Positions 26,086 to 34,916 of a stretch of 64,000 nucleotides of DNA are shown in pieces. The notes beneath the pieces are model-generated. The model was not told the origin of the DNA and ran no database searches. It worked only from the letters and a program-made list of their open reading frames with translations. The DNA is from Halobacillus salinarum (lineage in GTDB: Bacteria > Bacillota > Bacilli > Bacillales > Halobacillaceae), in assembly GCF_022919095.1 (NCBI RefSeq), contig NZ_CP095073.1:3534001-3598000 (forward strand). The letters run 5' to 3'. A program made the translations under genes and the position numbers. The number at the start of each line of letters is the position of its first letter. Within the stretch, counting starts at the first letter, position 1.

Positions 26086-26141
26086 AAAATCCGAATAATG
26101 GTGAAACCTCTACATAATAAGTTCACCTTTATTCGGATTTT
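26086..26141. terminator. Long-stem terminator
   Basis: AAAATCCGAATAATGGTGAA pairs with TTCACCTTTATTCGGATTTT with one mismatch. The T run lies on the minus-strand side, after the ABC permease. Confidence 0.85.
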
Positions 26142-26182
26142 ATAATGGGCGGGACACTCTTGTCACAGATCCTTTTTTCACT

Positions 26183-26875
26183 TTAAAGATACTTATTATA
26201 TCGTTTTTCCATGTAATCCTGTAAGAACGCAAACACCATCGTTAACGGCCAGTATACCAATGCAGCTAAGATATACATGGTCATGGAATCTGTTGTACGG
26301 CCAGCGACAATCTGTGCTTTATTCAGAATTTCGGGAACAGATATCATCGCTGCCAGCGAAGTAGCTTTAAGCAGATCAAGAAATACATTACTTAGTGGTG
26401 GAATCGCAATCCTGACAGCCTGAGGTACGATAATTCTTCTCAAAGCCTGCCAATAGCTGAATCCTAGGGCGCGTGATGACTCCCACTGCCCCTCAGAAAC
26501 ACTATTTAAAGAAGCACGGTTAATTTCTGCAATATAAGCCGCACTATTTGTGCCAAACCCGATAACTGCAGCCAAGACAGCCGGAAGTGTAAGGCCGACT
26601 ACCGGCAAGCCGAAATAAAGGACAAACAAATAAACTAATATTGGAGTTCCCCTCATAAAGGAAATGTATAGACGCGCCGGCCCTCGCAGCAGAATAGAAT
26701 TTGATCCTCGAGCGAGCGCCAGAAAGAATCCGATTACCATTCCTAACATCATACCTAAAATGGCCACGAGTAATGTGAAAGGTACACCTTGTAATACAAA
26801 CGGAAGATTTTCCCACGCACGTTCTGGCACAAACAGCTTTTCCAGTTCAAACTGGCGAATATCAATACCTAACAT
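26183..26875 (-). CDS. Amino acid ABC transporter permease, cystine type
   Basis: 230-residue HisM/TcyL-type permease with about five helices and the EAA-type loop (ESSRALGFSYWQALRRIIVPQ, read in two parts). ATG preceded by AAGGGAAG, 8 bp after the binding-protein stop. No ATPase follows: the next sequence is a terminator and a gene-free interval. The ATP-binding subunit must be encoded elsewhere or shared. Confidence 0.88.
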   Translation of the reverse strand: MLGIDIRQFELEKLFVPERAWENLPFVLQGVPFTLLVAILGMMLGMVIGFFLALARGSNSILLRGPARLYISFMRGTPILVYLFVLYFGLPVVGLTLPAVLAAVIGFGTNSAAYIAEINRASLNSVSEGQWESSRALGFSYWQALRRIIVPQAVRIAIPPLSNVFLDLLKATSLAAMISVPEILNKAQIVAGRTTDSMTMYILAALVYWPLTMVFAFLQDYMEKRYNKYL

Positions 26876-26883
26876 AACTTCCC

Positions 26884-27750
26884 TTACAGGTCTAATCCCT
26901 TAATTTCCCGGATGTCCTGTTCGGGTTTTTTAGATGCGTCTTTTCCACCAAAAAACTTCTTGGAAATTCTCGTTAGTGTACCATCTTCACGCATTTCCTT
27001 AATCACTGCATCAACATCTTTCTTCATTTGGCCTGCTTCTTTTGGCATAACAATAGCTGATTCAGTCTGATGAAATTGCAAATCAGGATGCAGCTGCACT
27101 TTAATTTCCGGCATTGCTTTTAAGGCAAGAGATTGTAAATAATAATCATTAATAATAAAATCGGTACGTCCGTTTTCTACATCGCGTAGATAAACATCAT
27201 TAGTCACATTGCCATATGTCTTTGTTTTAGCCCCAAAGTGTTCCGCGATTTTTGAGAATACGGTGGTGGCTCCTCCGCCATGTGTTTTCCCTTTTAAATC
27301 CTCTAATGTCTTGATGCCGGATAAATCACTTTGACGCACAATCATTGTTGAATATGAATATTTATAAGGCGTACTAAAAGTAAATTCATTTTTTCGGTCT
27401 TCCGTGATTTCCATGTCGTTAATGACCATGTCAACTCTTCCACTTTTCATAGCAGACAGCAAGCCATCAATACCATACTCCTGGAATTTTAAATCTAAGT
27501 TTAGTCTTTTCGCAGCTTCCCTCATCACTTCAACGTCATACCCAGTTAACTGCTCTCCTCCTTCCGGGTAGTAAGAGGCAGGAAATAACGTTCCTGAAGT
27601 GCCTACTACAAGCTCCCCTTTGTCTTTAATTTCTTTCCAATGAGAAGAGTCTTCCTTTTGCCCGGATGCTTGAGAATCCTCTTTATTTCCACAGGCAGCA
27701 ATTGCTGCTGTCATTAAAACCAATAAAGTAAGTATAAATGCTTTGCGCAT
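26884..27750 (-). CDS. Amino acid ABC substrate-binding lipoprotein (TcyJ/TcyK-like)
   Basis: 288-residue exported lipoprotein: signal MRKAFILTLLVLMTAAIAAC with the lipobox Cys at residue 20, then the type II SBP fold. GTSGTLFPASYYPEG and LTGYDVEVMREAAKRL are close to the cystine-binding TcyJ/TcyK proteins of B. subtilis. The closest match is by memory, so cystine or another sulphur amino acid is likely but not proven. Translated just ahead of its permease; the operon is monodirectional with a terminator downstream. Confidence 0.85.
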   Translation of the reverse strand: MRKAFILTLLVLMTAAIAACGNKEDSQASGQKEDSSHWKEIKDKGELVVGTSGTLFPASYYPEGGEQLTGYDVEVMREAAKRLNLDLKFQEYGIDGLLSAMKSGRVDMVINDMEITEDRKNEFTFSTPYKYSYSTMIVRQSDLSGIKTLEDLKGKTHGGGATTVFSKIAEHFGAKTKTYGNVTNDVYLRDVENGRTDFIINDYYLQSLALKAMPEIKVQLHPDLQFHQTESAIVMPKEAGQMKKDVDAVIKEMREDGTLTRISKKFFGGKDASKKPEQDIREIKGLDL

Positions 27751-27981
27751 ATTAAATTTTCCCCTTCCAACTATATAAATTCACACCTATCCAATATAGC
27801 AACTTTCATGAATTTGTCGCAACTGTCCTGCTTCATTATTCTCATCATGGCTTGAATAAAAATTCTTGACTATCCCCTGACATTTGATAAGATAAGAACA
27901 TACATTATTTAAAACTATTATAATTTAGAATTAATTTTAATCAATTGTTTAAATGGGATTATAAGGATTTATACAGTAAAT

Positions 27982-28000
27982 GATTATGGTTATCATTATC
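27982..28000 (+). promoter_or_regulatory. Fur-box-like site upstream of the P1B ATPase
   Basis: GATTATGGTTATCATTATC matches the classical 19-bp Fur box at 16 of 19 positions. The overlapping 7-1-7 form TGATTATgGTTATCA also fits. It lies 25 bp before the ATPase start, ahead of AAGGAG. PerR and Zur sites are related, so the regulator is inferred. Confidence 0.65.
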
Positions 28001-28024
28001 AATTAAAATCAAGGAGTTGAGAAT

Positions 28025-29950
28025 ATGACTTCCGAAACTCGATCCATTCAGGCTCTGACCCCTTCTGCCGGCAGTAACAGCCCGTCTCGCTTTTCTTCGG
28101 TAAAAGAACACGGGGAGCTGGCTGGTGCCCTTTTCAGTGGATTACTTATCCTCATTGCATGGCTTGGAGAACCTTATCTTCCTATTTCTTTTAAAGTCTT
28201 CCTATACGTGTGCGCCTATGTGATCGGAGGGTTTGCAAAAGCAAAAGAAGGGTTGGAAGAAACCTTACATGAACGTGAATTAAATGTTGAATTACTTATG
28301 ATCCTTGCGGCTGTCGGCTCTGCATCGATTGGTTACTGGACAGAAGGAGCCGTGTTAATTTTTATTTTTGCGCTGAGCGGAGCCATGGAAACTTATACAT
28401 TAAACAAAAGCCAAAAAGAAATTGGATCGCTCATGAAGCTTCAGCCTGAAGAAGCCTTGCTGATTACCAGGGCAGGCTATGAACAAGTCCCTGTAAAAAA
28501 GCTTGAGATCGGTAATCAAATTCTAATTAAAGCCGGAGAAAGAGTGCCTTCGGATGGAAGAGTGGTAAAAGGACAATCCTCGGTTGATGAAAGCACCATT
28601 ACCGGCGAATCAGTCCCAGTAAGTAAAGAGCTTTCTCAAGAGGTTTATGCAGGCACGGTTAACATCAGCGGCAGCCTTATCGTGGAGATTACGAAGACTA
28701 CCGATCATACCCTCTTTCAAAAAATCATTAAGATGGTTCAGTCAGCTCAAAACGAAAAATCACCGTCCCAACTTTTCATTGAACGCTTTGAAAGCAATTA
28801 TGTGAAAATCGTTTTAAGCGTAGTGGCTCTCATGTTATTTCTCCCTCATTTTCTGCTTGGCTGGAGCTGGATGGATACGTTTTACCGGGCTATGATTCTT
28901 CTCGTAGTAGCTTCGCCTTGTGCCCTTGTAGCGTCCATCATGCCTGCTGCACTTTCTGCCATTTCTAACGGAGCAAGAAATGGAGTGTTGTATAAAGGTG
29001 GCGTCCACCTGGAAAACTTAGCCCACATCAACGCCATTGCTTTTGACAAAACAGGCACGCTGACAAACGGCAAACCTAAAGTGACTGATTTCTTAGTTGA
29101 TCCCGACGCAGATGAAAATGAATTGCTGGCGGTAACCGCAGCTATCGAACAAGAGTCAAACCACCCATTAGCTCAAGCAATCGTACTCTATGCAGCTGAT
29201 AAAAACCTTCCTGAATTAACGATTGAGAATATGCAGGATGTCAGTGGGCAAGGGGTTACGGCAAGTATTCAAGGAGTTCAATGGAAGATCGGTAAAGGAG
29301 ACTTCGTCGGCAATGAACAAAGCAGGAATTTCATGGGAGGAGCCGCCCAGGGACTCGCAAGTGAAGGTAAAACGATCGTTTTTATAGAGCGAGGAGGAAT
29401 TATTGCAGGTCTTATTGCTTTAAAGGATACGGTTCGCAAAGAGACAAAGCAGGCTATAGAAACGTTAAAAAGCAGAGGAATCTACACGGTGATGCTAACC
29501 GGAGATAATGAAACGACAGCAAAAGCCATCGCTGAAGAGGCCGGACTTAATCATTACATCGCTGAATGTATGCCCGACGAAAAAGTCAAGGAAGTAAAAC
29601 GTTTAAAACACCATTTTCAACAAGTAGCTATGGTTGGGGACGGAATCAATGACGCACCTGCTCTAGCCGCAGCTAACGTTGGTATTGCTATGGGAGAAGG
29701 AACTGATGTTGCCCTGGAAACTGCTGACGTCGTGTTAATGAAAAACGACCTGCCCAAAATCACTAAAGCTATCCAGCTCTCCACTCGCATGAACAAGATT
29801 GTCAAACAAAATGTCGTGTTTTCTATAGGGATGATCATGCTGCTGATTATCAGCAATTTCCTTCAAGCTCTTGATTTGCCGTTAGGAGTAATCGGGCACG
29901 AAGGAAGCACCATTCTAGTCATATTAAATGGACTTCGACTTTTGAAATAA
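28025..29950 (+). CDS. pfeT: P1B-4 metal-transporting ATPase (PfeT/ZosA-like)
   Basis: 641-residue heavy-metal P-type ATPase without an N-terminal metal-binding domain. TGES at 193-196 (actuator), SPC at 297-299 in the ion-binding helix, phosphorylated Asp341 in DKTGT, then TGDN and GDGIND, and a late HEGST at 625-629. SPC together with HEG(S/G)T defines the P1B-4 class (Fe2+, Co2+, Zn2+ efflux). PfeT of B. subtilis (formerly ZosA) has the same length and architecture and is controlled by PerR and Fur. The Fur-box-like element here supports an iron-efflux role, though Zn or Co remain possible. ATG preceded by AAGGAG. Confidence 0.88.
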   Translation: MTSETRSIQALTPSAGSNSPSRFSSVKEHGELAGALFSGLLILIAWLGEPYLPISFKVFLYVCAYVIGGFAKAKEGLEETLHERELNVELLMILAAVGSASIGYWTEGAVLIFIFALSGAMETYTLNKSQKEIGSLMKLQPEEALLITRAGYEQVPVKKLEIGNQILIKAGERVPSDGRVVKGQSSVDESTITGESVPVSKELSQEVYAGTVNISGSLIVEITKTTDHTLFQKIIKMVQSAQNEKSPSQLFIERFESNYVKIVLSVVALMLFLPHFLLGWSWMDTFYRAMILLVVASPCALVASIMPAALSAISNGARNGVLYKGGVHLENLAHINAIAFDKTGTLTNGKPKVTDFLVDPDADENELLAVTAAIEQESNHPLAQAIVLYAADKNLPELTIENMQDVSGQGVTASIQGVQWKIGKGDFVGNEQSRNFMGGAAQGLASEGKTIVFIERGGIIAGLIALKDTVRKETKQAIETLKSRGIYTVMLTGDNETTAKAIAEEAGLNHYIAECMPDEKVKEVKRLKHHFQQVAMVGDGINDAPALAAANVGIAMGEGTDVALETADVVLMKNDLPKITKAIQLSTRMNKIVKQNVVFSIGMIMLLIISNFLQALDLPLGVIGHEGSTILVILNGLRLLK

Positions 29951-30096
29951 TTCACATCAAGCAGCCTTTCATAGTGTAAGTACAGATAATTTAAAGGATC
30001 GACCTTTATTCACACCTTCTCCCCTTAGCGGCAAAAAAATCTTGCAGAGTCCCACAGAGGTCCCCAGCAAGCATTCGTCGTTTCCATTTACTTTAC

Positions 30097-30124
30097 AAAG
30101 GCAGGAAAAAGTTTTCCTGCCTTT
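30097..30124 (-). terminator. Terminator at the 3' end of the YihY-family gene
   Basis: AAAGGCAGGAAAA / TTTTCCTGCCTTT is a near-perfect stem overlapping the stop codon of the reverse-strand gene. It may also serve the plus-strand ATPase, which ends 150 bp earlier. Confidence 0.8.
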
Positions 30125-30947
30125 AGGAATGGGAAATTCTTCTTCTGTAGATAAGTGCATTGATTTCACCACCGGTGATGATAACGATTCCGGATAGATA
30201 AAACCAAATCATCAACACGATGACCCCGCCAAGACTTCCATAAGTAGCTGAGAAGTTGCCCATGTTACTAACGTAAAATGAAAACAGTAATGAAACAAGC
30301 TGCCAGCCGATCGTGGCGAAGACAGCGCCGACCACTGTGTCCCGGTATTTTACCGGTTTGTTTGGGGCCATTACATACAAGAAAGAAAGCACAATAAAAA
30401 AGATGACTGAAGAAATAACCCAGCGTAACGCATTCCATATAGCTAAGAAGCCTGCAGACATACCAAAGAAAGAAAATACATACGTTCCAAGAGCGTGGCC
30501 TAAGACAGGGAGCAGAAAAGCTATGCTGATAACAATGACCATGGCAATCGTTAAAATAATCGCAATGATTCTAGTGATAAAAAAAGGACGGTTTTCATCG
30601 ACTTGATGAGCGCGGTTGAATGCTTTTATAATCGCATTCACTCCATTTGAAGCCGCCCATAAAGTTCCGATAATCCCAATGGAAAGCAGGCCGCCATTTT
30701 GGTCCTGCAGAAGCGTCATAAGATTTTCGGATAATAGATCATAGGTTTCAGGAGGTGCATACGTACTTATCAGTGCAAGCACCCGCTCCTCCTCAATGTT
30801 CAAATAGCCCAACAAGGTGATCAGGAATATCATAAATGGCAGTAACGATAGCAGAAAAAAATAGGCAAGTTGTGCAGCCAGCCCGAATATATCGTCTTCA
30901 CCAAAGCGGGTAATCAGTGACTTCCCAATGTCCATAACCTTATTCAT
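30123..30947 (-). CDS. YihY/UPF0761 family membrane protein (YfkH-like)
   Basis: 274 residues, about six helices. The family signature lies near the N-terminus (DDIFGLAAQLAYFFLLSLLP) and later LWAASNGVNAIIKAFNRAH and YGSLGGVIVLMIWFYLSG. Formerly mislabelled ribonuclease BN in Gram-negatives. Function unknown; the family includes BrkB. ATG preceded by TGGAGGGAATATC. Third gene of a yfkJ-yfkI-yfkH-type operon, with 21 bp to yfkI. Confidence 0.9.
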   Translation of the reverse strand: MNKVMDIGKSLITRFGEDDIFGLAAQLAYFFLLSLLPFMIFLITLLGYLNIEEERVLALISTYAPPETYDLLSENLMTLLQDQNGGLLSIGIIGTLWAASNGVNAIIKAFNRAHQVDENRPFFITRIIAIILTIAMVIVISIAFLLPVLGHALGTYVFSFFGMSAGFLAIWNALRWVISSVIFFIVLSFLYVMAPNKPVKYRDTVVGAVFATIGWQLVSLLFSFYVSNMGNFSATYGSLGGVIVLMIWFYLSGIVIITGGEINALIYRRRISHS

Positions 30948-30968
30948 GATATTCCCTCCAGCATCGAT

Positions 30969-31298
30969 TTACGAAGCTTCTTGTGAACCATCTACAGCAC
31001 GGAGCTGTTTTTCAACTTCCTTGTCGATATCACTGACTTTGTTCAAGATCTCTTCCAGTTTATTTAAAGTGCGAAGAAGCGTATCTGCTCCTTCATTAAA
31101 TTTCTGGGAAAGCTCTTCATAGTTTAGTCTTACGGAGTGAATAAGCTCGGAAGGGTGCTTGGCAAAATCTCTACACGCACGGCCAGTAGTACAGGATTTG
31201 TTCATCACATATTCTCTTGTCTCTCTGTCAAACAGCATTGCTGTCCCACCGATTAAAGCCCCTACAACCATTCCTGTCCATAATTTTTGCTGTCCCAT
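30969..31298 (-). CDS. YtxH-type small protein (YfkI-like)
   Basis: 109 residues: an N-terminal Gly-rich hydrophobic helix (LWTGMVVGALIGGTAMLF) followed by a basic/acidic amphipathic coiled-coil region (LLRTLNKLEEILNKVSDIDK). YtxH-like architecture of Bacilli. Function unknown. GGGAGGAAATTTT precedes the ATG. It lies between the phosphatase and the YihY protein in one operon, as in B. subtilis. Confidence 0.8.
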   Translation of the reverse strand: MGQQKLWTGMVVGALIGGTAMLFDRETREYVMNKSCTTGRACRDFAKHPSELIHSVRLNYEELSQKFNEGADTLLRTLNKLEEILNKVSDIDKEVEKQLRAVDGSQEAS

Positions 31299-31310
31299 AA
31301 AATTTCCTCC

Positions 31311-31775
31311 CTATTGATTAAGATCTTTTTTTACAGCTGTTAATAAATTTGCGCATCCTTCTTCCACTAGTTTAAAAACATAATCGAAGTTTCCGGTAAA
31401 ATAAGGGTCTGGCACTTCTTCTTCCTCAGTCTCCACATAATCCATCAGCTTTTTGACGACTACTCCATTTTTCACACGAATCGATTTTAAATCACTTAAA
31501 TTCTTGTTATCCATAGGGATTAAGTAATCAAATTGATCCCAATCTTCAGTTGTCACTTGCCTTGCAGTCATTCCATCGTAGGGAATGCTGTGTTCATCAA
31601 GGATTTTCCTCGTTCCTTCATGTGGTTCAGAACCAGTATGCCAGTGACCGATCCCCGCAGAATCCACGGATATTTTATCTTCCAGTCCCTCATCGATGAT
31701 CATTTTTCTAAAAATAGCTTCTGCCATCGGAGATCGGCATATATTTCCTAAACAAATAAATAATAGACGTTTCAT
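31311..31775 (-). CDS. Low-molecular-weight protein tyrosine phosphatase (YfkJ-like)
   Basis: 154-residue cytosolic phosphatase with the active-site loop C8LGNICR14SP (C-x5-R) and the general acid Asp in VPDPYF near residue 125. The signature GLEDKISVDSAGIGHWH matches the LMW-PTP family. In B. subtilis YfkJ is one of two such enzymes linked to stress resistance. Start ATG 31775, behind GGGGGAGAAGCG; a longer frame to 31901 has no ribosome site. First gene of the operon with yfkI- and yfkH-like genes. Confidence 0.92.
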   Translation of the reverse strand: MKRLLFICLGNICRSPMAEAIFRKMIIDEGLEDKISVDSAGIGHWHTGSEPHEGTRKILDEHSIPYDGMTARQVTTEDWDQFDYLIPMDNKNLSDLKSIRVKNGVVVKKLMDYVETEEEEVPDPYFTGNFDYVFKLVEEGCANLLTAVKKDLNQ

Positions 31776-31951
31776 CGCTTCTCCCCCATTTTTAGTATCT
31801 CTTCTAGATCGAATTATATCGAAAAAAACAGACCTCTTCATTAAAATTATACACCATTCAGGTAATTTTTTCCCAAACTGTCCCATACTAAACACCATCA
31901 AGTTCTTTGATCCCCCTTGACTTTTCCGGATAATTTTCGGAATATTTTATA

Positions 31952-31981
31952 TACAGACAAAATTTTTACTATACGTCTGTA
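31952..31981 (+). repeat. Inverted repeat in the AGCS leader
   Basis: TACAGAC and GTCTGTA are separated by 16 bp just before the symporter ribosome site (AAGGGGG). The stem may be an operator or a leader hairpin. A TTGACT box lies about 35 bp upstream. Confidence 0.4.
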
Positions 31982-31994
31982 AGGGGGAAACTAA

Positions 31995-33368
31995 ATGGAA
32001 GATCGATCAGCAATTTATAATTTTCTTGATTGGGCTAGTGGAGTAGTCTGGGGGCCTGTGCTATTAATTTTACTAGTAGGAACAGGAGTGTATTTGACCC
32101 TTCGTTTAGGTTTTCTTCAATTTAAAGCTTTGCCTTACGCTTTAAAATTGGCTTTTGTACCAAGCAAGCAGCAAAAAGACGAGCAAGGGGACATTTCCCA
32201 CTACCAGGCGCTTACGACTGCACTTGCCGCAACCATCGGAACAGGGAACATCGCCGGTGTAGCTACCGCTGTTTTTTTAGGTGGTCCAGGAGCGGTATTT
32301 TGGATGTGGGTGACAGCTGTATTCGGAATGGCAACAAAATACGCCGAAGCTGTACTCGCTGTTAAATATCGAATTACAGATCATCAAGGCCAGATGGCCG
32401 GCGGGCCTATGTACTATTTAGAACGCGGATTGAAAGCAAAATGGCTGGGAGTTTTATTCGCATTATTCGGCGCTTTTGCCGCGTTTGGTATTGGAAATAT
32501 GGTGCAATCCAATTCCGTATCAGATGTTATGGAAACGACCTTTAGTGTACCGACATGGGTAACTGGTATTATTCTGACATTCTTTGCAGGGTTAGTTCTC
32601 TTAGGCGGGATAAAGAGTATAGGACGAGTCACTGCCTTTTTTGTACCGATCATGGCTTTATTTTATGTTATCGGGGCACTAATTATTATTATACTTAATT
32701 TCGAATTGGTACCTGATGCGTTTGGAACAATCTTTAGTGATGCCTTTACAGCTAATGCTGTCGGCGGTGGTCTGCTTGGAACTGTAGTCCGCTACGGGGT
32801 AGCACGCGGTGTATTTTCGAATGAGGCTGGTCTCGGCTCTGCTCCTATCGCAGCTGCGGCAGCAAGGACAGATTATCCCGGCAGACAAGCGCTTGTATCG
32901 ATGACCCAGGTCTTAATTGATACGATTATTGTCTGTAGTATGACCGGCTTAACCATTGTCATGGCCGGGCAGTACAACGGAAATCTGGATGGTGCTGATT
33001 TGACCACGACGTCATTCGAACATTTTCTTGGAAATACAGGAGCCTATATTGTAACCATTGGTTTAATCTTCTTTGCTTTTTCCACTATTGTCGGATGGTC
33101 TTATTACGGAGAGAAATGCTTCGGATACTTAACAGGACAGCGCGGACTAGGATTGTACAAAATTGTCTTTGTACTATTTGTCTTAGTAGGAGCTATTGCT
33201 CATTTAGATACCGTTTGGAAATTTGCGGATGTAATGAACGGATTAATGGCCTTTCCGAATTTAATTGGCCTGCTGCTTCTCTCTGGAGTAGTGGCGTCTG
33301 AAACAAACAAATTCCTGCAAGTGGCTAAAACGGAACAAAAAGAAGCGAAAAAACGGCAGACCGGTTAA
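31995..33368 (+). CDS. Alanine/glycine:cation symporter family protein
   Basis: 457-residue Na+-coupled amino acid carrier (AGCS). Signature regions: TTALAATIGTGNIAGVATAV near residue 77, and RGVFSNEAGLGSAPIAAAAA near 275. About 11 helices. The natural substrate is usually L-alanine, D-alanine or glycine. ATG preceded by AAGGGGGAAAC. Monocistronic, terminated by an exceptionally strong hairpin. Confidence 0.92.
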   Translation: MEDRSAIYNFLDWASGVVWGPVLLILLVGTGVYLTLRLGFLQFKALPYALKLAFVPSKQQKDEQGDISHYQALTTALAATIGTGNIAGVATAVFLGGPGAVFWMWVTAVFGMATKYAEAVLAVKYRITDHQGQMAGGPMYYLERGLKAKWLGVLFALFGAFAAFGIGNMVQSNSVSDVMETTFSVPTWVTGIILTFFAGLVLLGGIKSIGRVTAFFVPIMALFYVIGALIIIILNFELVPDAFGTIFSDAFTANAVGGGLLGTVVRYGVARGVFSNEAGLGSAPIAAAAARTDYPGRQALVSMTQVLIDTIIVCSMTGLTIVMAGQYNGNLDGADLTTTSFEHFLGNTGAYIVTIGLIFFAFSTIVGWSYYGEKCFGYLTGQRGLGLYKIVFVLFVLVGAIAHLDTVWKFADVMNGLMAFPNLIGLLLLSGVVASETNKFLQVAKTEQKEAKKRQTG

Positions 33369-33369
33369 A

Positions 33370-33412
33370 AAAGAACCCCGGGCTGGCAGTACTGCCGGCC
33401 CCGGGGTTCTTT
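33370..33412 (+). terminator. Terminator of the AGCS gene
   Basis: AAGAACCCCGGG / CCCCGGGGTTCTT, with a second internal palindrome (GGCAGTACTGCC) in the loop, followed by TTTATTTT. Confidence 0.95.
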
Positions 33413-33503
33413 ATTTTCGGACACGATTCATTGTTGTTAGTCCTATTCGGTTCTATACTCTCTCCCTGCAGATATGAAGCTCAGATGAAATATCCCCATC
33501 CTC

Positions 33504-34169
33504 TTATGCTAGAGGCTCTACGCATTCAGGTCCCTCATTTTTAGCGGAGTTTACGTACTGGCTGACTTCATAAGCTTCAAGTTCATCCATTGTAAGCTGT
33601 TCAATGAACGTATGCGCCTGACTTGGTGACCATTTAACGGGAGTTATCCACTCCCCTTCTACTCTTTTTGGTAAGATCACCGGCATCCGCTGGTGGATTT
33701 CATTCATGAATTCATTCGCTTCTTTAGTCAAAATCGTACACGTAAACCGCTCTTCCTCTTCTTGCTTCCAGTGATCCCATAAGCCTGCAAATGCGAAAAG
33801 CTGACGACCTTTTGGAAAAATGCGCATAGGCTGTTTACCACTGTCTGTTTTTTTCCATTCATAAAAGCTGTCTGCAACAATTAAACAGCGTTTGGAAGTC
33901 ATTAAGCGCTTAAAACTAGGCTTTTCATGCGCCGTCTCACTTCTTGCGTTAATCATTTTATAACCGATCTTTGGGTCTTTGGCCCATGAAGGAACCAATC
34001 CCCAATGCATATACCCGGCGCGTTTCTTAGAACCGTCATGGATAATGGCCAATACCTTCTGACCAGGGGCAATATTATAACGGGGTTGATAGTCCTTAAT
34101 AGGAATTTCAATATCAAATTCAGTTTGAATTTCTTTCTCCTCTTCTAATAAAGTGTAACGTCCGCACAT
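33504..34169 (-). CDS. SRAP (HMCES/YedK) abasic-site shielding protein
   Basis: 221-residue SOS response-associated peptidase. The catalytic Cys2 (MCGRYTL) becomes the N-terminal residue and forms a thiazolidine with abasic DNA; NIAPGQ, HWGLVPSWA, NARSETAHEKPSF, DSFYEWK and HQRMPVIL complete the family pattern including Asn, Glu and His of the site. Start ATG 34169 (the Cys-2 start), with GGAGGG 8 bases upstream; a longer reading frame would place the Cys inside and is rejected. No LexA-like box was examined in detail. Confidence 0.93.
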   Translation of the reverse strand: MCGRYTLLEEEKEIQTEFDIEIPIKDYQPRYNIAPGQKVLAIIHDGSKKRAGYMHWGLVPSWAKDPKIGYKMINARSETAHEKPSFKRLMTSKRCLIVADSFYEWKKTDSGKQPMRIFPKGRQLFAFAGLWDHWKQEEEERFTCTILTKEANEFMNEIHQRMPVILPKRVEGEWITPVKWSPSQAHTFIEQLTMDELEAYEVSQYVNSAKNEGPECVEPLA

Positions 34170-34229
34170 TTGAAAAGCCCTCCAGTCTTGTAGAAGCATA
34201 CAATGGGTTATCATAGGATGGTTTGTATC

Positions 34230-34883
34230 TTACATAGATAAACCATTTAGAATATATTGAATCGTCTGCTCAAGTTCTTTTTCATCATCCCAGTCTTCCT
34301 CAGGGAGAATAAGAAATCTGGTAATAATAAACCCGACAATCGTAGACATCATTAACCGGATAATGACAGGTGAAGGATAATCGATTATTTGCTCCTTCTG
34401 CTTAAAGTATTCAAGCATCCGCTCGAATTTTGGAAACACTTCCTCCTTAAAAACGTGTTGAAAGTTCTCCTGCAGCTCTTGATGAAAAGCAAACTCCTGC
34501 AGGATAATTTTAAGAAGAGGAATGTTTTCCTTAGCGAATTCAAACCGATTTTTGATCAAATTTCTCAGTAGCTGCTCAAACCCTGCAGGAGGTTCATCAA
34601 ATACTTGTTTCGCGAATTGGGAAGCGAAAAAAGGGACGGTAAATTTTGTCATGACAGGTGTGGCAATGGAAATTAATAGATCCTTTTTTGTTTTATAGTG
34701 ACGAAAAATGGTTCCCTCTGCTACTCCTGCTTTTGCTGCAATTTCACTTGTGGAAGAAGAGGCATAACCCTTTTCAGCAAAAATTTCTACTGCTGCCTGC
34801 AGAATTTGTGCCTGTTTCGGGGTGATGTGTTTCCCCTCTCCTTCTTCTTCGAGCATTTTTAATAAATCATGATGGTTCTCCAT
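34230..34883 (-). CDS. TetR family regulator of an ABC-2 exporter
   Basis: 217 residues. N-terminal HTH (KQAQILQAAVEIFAEKGYAS, then TSEIAAKAGVAEGTIFRHYK) with the TetR signature, and an all-helical ligand domain. It is the last gene after an ABC ATPase and permease on the same strand, 33 bp from the permease. Twin palindromes at the operon promoter are the likely operator, so it should repress its own transporter. ATG preceded by GGGAGG. It belongs to the YcnC/YttP-like group with a C-terminal conserved WDDEKELEQ segment. Confidence 0.88.
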   Translation of the reverse strand: MENHHDLLKMLEEEGEGKHITPKQAQILQAAVEIFAEKGYASSSTSEIAAKAGVAEGTIFRHYKTKKDLLISIATPVMTKFTVPFFASQFAKQVFDEPPAGFEQLLRNLIKNRFEFAKENIPLLKIILQEFAFHQELQENFQHVFKEEVFPKFERMLEYFKQKEQIIDYPSPVIIRLMMSTIVGFIITRFLILPEEDWDDEKELEQTIQYILNGLSM

Positions 34884-34916
34884 AAAACAGCCTCCCAGGC
34901 AAGTAATCTCCTTTTA

